A stretch of 5,674 bases of DNA from assembly GCA_002319915.1 (NCBI GenBank), contig DCFQ01000068.1:1-5674 (forward strand), in the 5' to 3' direction. The DNA is from Bacteroidales bacterium UBA1800. GTDB taxonomy: Bacteria; Bacteroidota; Bacteroidia; Bacteroidales; VadinHA17. Made by a program: the position numbers and the translations under genes. Shown here one piece after another: positions 5,560 through 5,674 of the stretch; within the stretch, counting starts at the first letter, position 1, and every line of letters begins with the position of its first letter. The notes beneath the pieces were generated by a model. That model was not told the DNA's origin, ran no database searches, and saw only the letters and a program-made list of their open reading frames with translations.

Positions 5560-5674
5560 TTAAAGCTCAAAAGTAAGATTTTGGCGCAAGACTAACGTCA
5601 CAAGGCTCTTGATTCTGTCAATCGTGTCGGAGAAGGGCGACGACCTATGCGTTGGGTCAATCGTGCAATCGTGC
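5560..5674 (-). CDS. Possible 3' end of an upstream minus-strand gene (partial)
   Basis: One minus-strand frame stays open from the window edge for 37 codons and stops at TAA (5562-5560), 12 bases before the lysC start, which is an operon-like spacing. The peptide would end ...SDTIDRIKSLVTLVLRQN plus LTFEL. I do not recognise it. An open frame of this length is not significant by chance alone, another frame on each strand is also partly open, and short repeats run through it. The gene therefore rests mainly on its position next to lysC. Confidence 0.27.
   Translation of the reverse strand, partial: HDCTIDPTHRSSPFSDTIDRIKSLVTLVLRQNLTFEL
5568..5575 (-). promoter_or_regulatory. Probable lysC promoter, -7 element
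   Basis: The minus strand reads TACTTTTG, an exact match to the Bacteroidota -7 box TAnnTTTG. It is placed so that transcription would start about 15-18 bases before the lysC ATG. The expected TTTG at -33 is not present: only a weak GTTA occurs near the right spacing. The element is therefore half-supported. If an upstream minus-strand gene continues to 5560, this promoter would lie inside its last codons. Confidence 0.5.
5617..5674. repeat. Short direct repeats at the right edge
   Basis: GTCAATCGTG occurs at 5617-5626 and again at 5656-5665. The second copy runs into a tandem pair of AATCGTGC (5659-5666 and 5667-5674) that reaches the last base of the window, so more copies could lie beyond. 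Within the possible upstream reading frame both ten-base copies encode Thr-Ile-Asp. This may be a small repeat array or coincidence. Confidence 0.4.

Overview
The window looks like a chromosomal piece of a Bacteroidota genome, probably Bacteroidales-like. Three things support this: the 5' end of a 16S rRNA gene with a Bacteroidota-type start, promoters matching the Bacteroidota sigma-factor consensus (TTTG about 19 nt upstream of TAnnTTTG), and protein-coding starts with no Shine-Dalgarno sequence. The protein families also fit: a dihydroorotase of the DDQVHFREPG type and a monofunctional aspartate kinase starting KFGGASVKD.

Left edge (1-443). The first 69 bases are the 5' end of 16S rRNA on the minus strand; the operon runs off the left edge. 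Its leader (about 70-313) carries a boxA-like antitermination motif, small stem-loops and a compact palindromic repeat. A perfect rRNA promoter lies at 318-348 (minus), with phased A-tracts and an imperfect inverted repeat behind it. No protein gene is visible in 1-443.

Plus-strand pair (444-2512). A family 2 glycosyltransferase of the polyprenol-phosphate mannosyltransferase (DPM1) type is followed by dihydroorotase (pyrC, pyrimidine biosynthesis). Stop and start overlap by 4 bases (GTGA), so they form a translationally coupled operon, divergent from the rRNA operon.

Middle (2513-3046). This gap has no credible gene. It holds a 186-bp nested palindrome ending in the dispersed GTCATCCTGAGCGAA-type repeat, then AT-rich DNA ending in a long inverted repeat 13 bases before the next start codon. 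A plus-strand gene (3047-4123) follows. It encodes an unrecognised exported protein whose first half looks like a Bacteroidota-specific periplasmic module and whose second half looks like an outer-membrane beta-barrel.

Right side (4124-5674). After a 137-bp convergent gap with no clear terminator, a minus-strand aspartate kinase (lysC; entry to Lys/Thr/Met and diaminopimelate synthesis) fills 4261-5547. It has a perfect -7 promoter element just upstream. The last 100 bases hold short direct repeats and possibly the 3' end of another minus-strand gene.

Most of the window is housekeeping: ribosomal RNA, a sugar-lipid carrier enzyme, pyrimidine synthesis and amino-acid synthesis. The less ordinary parts are the palindromic elements, including one inside the rRNA leader, and the lineage-specific envelope protein with its upstream hairpin. 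I see no convincing new defence, mobile or RNA system.
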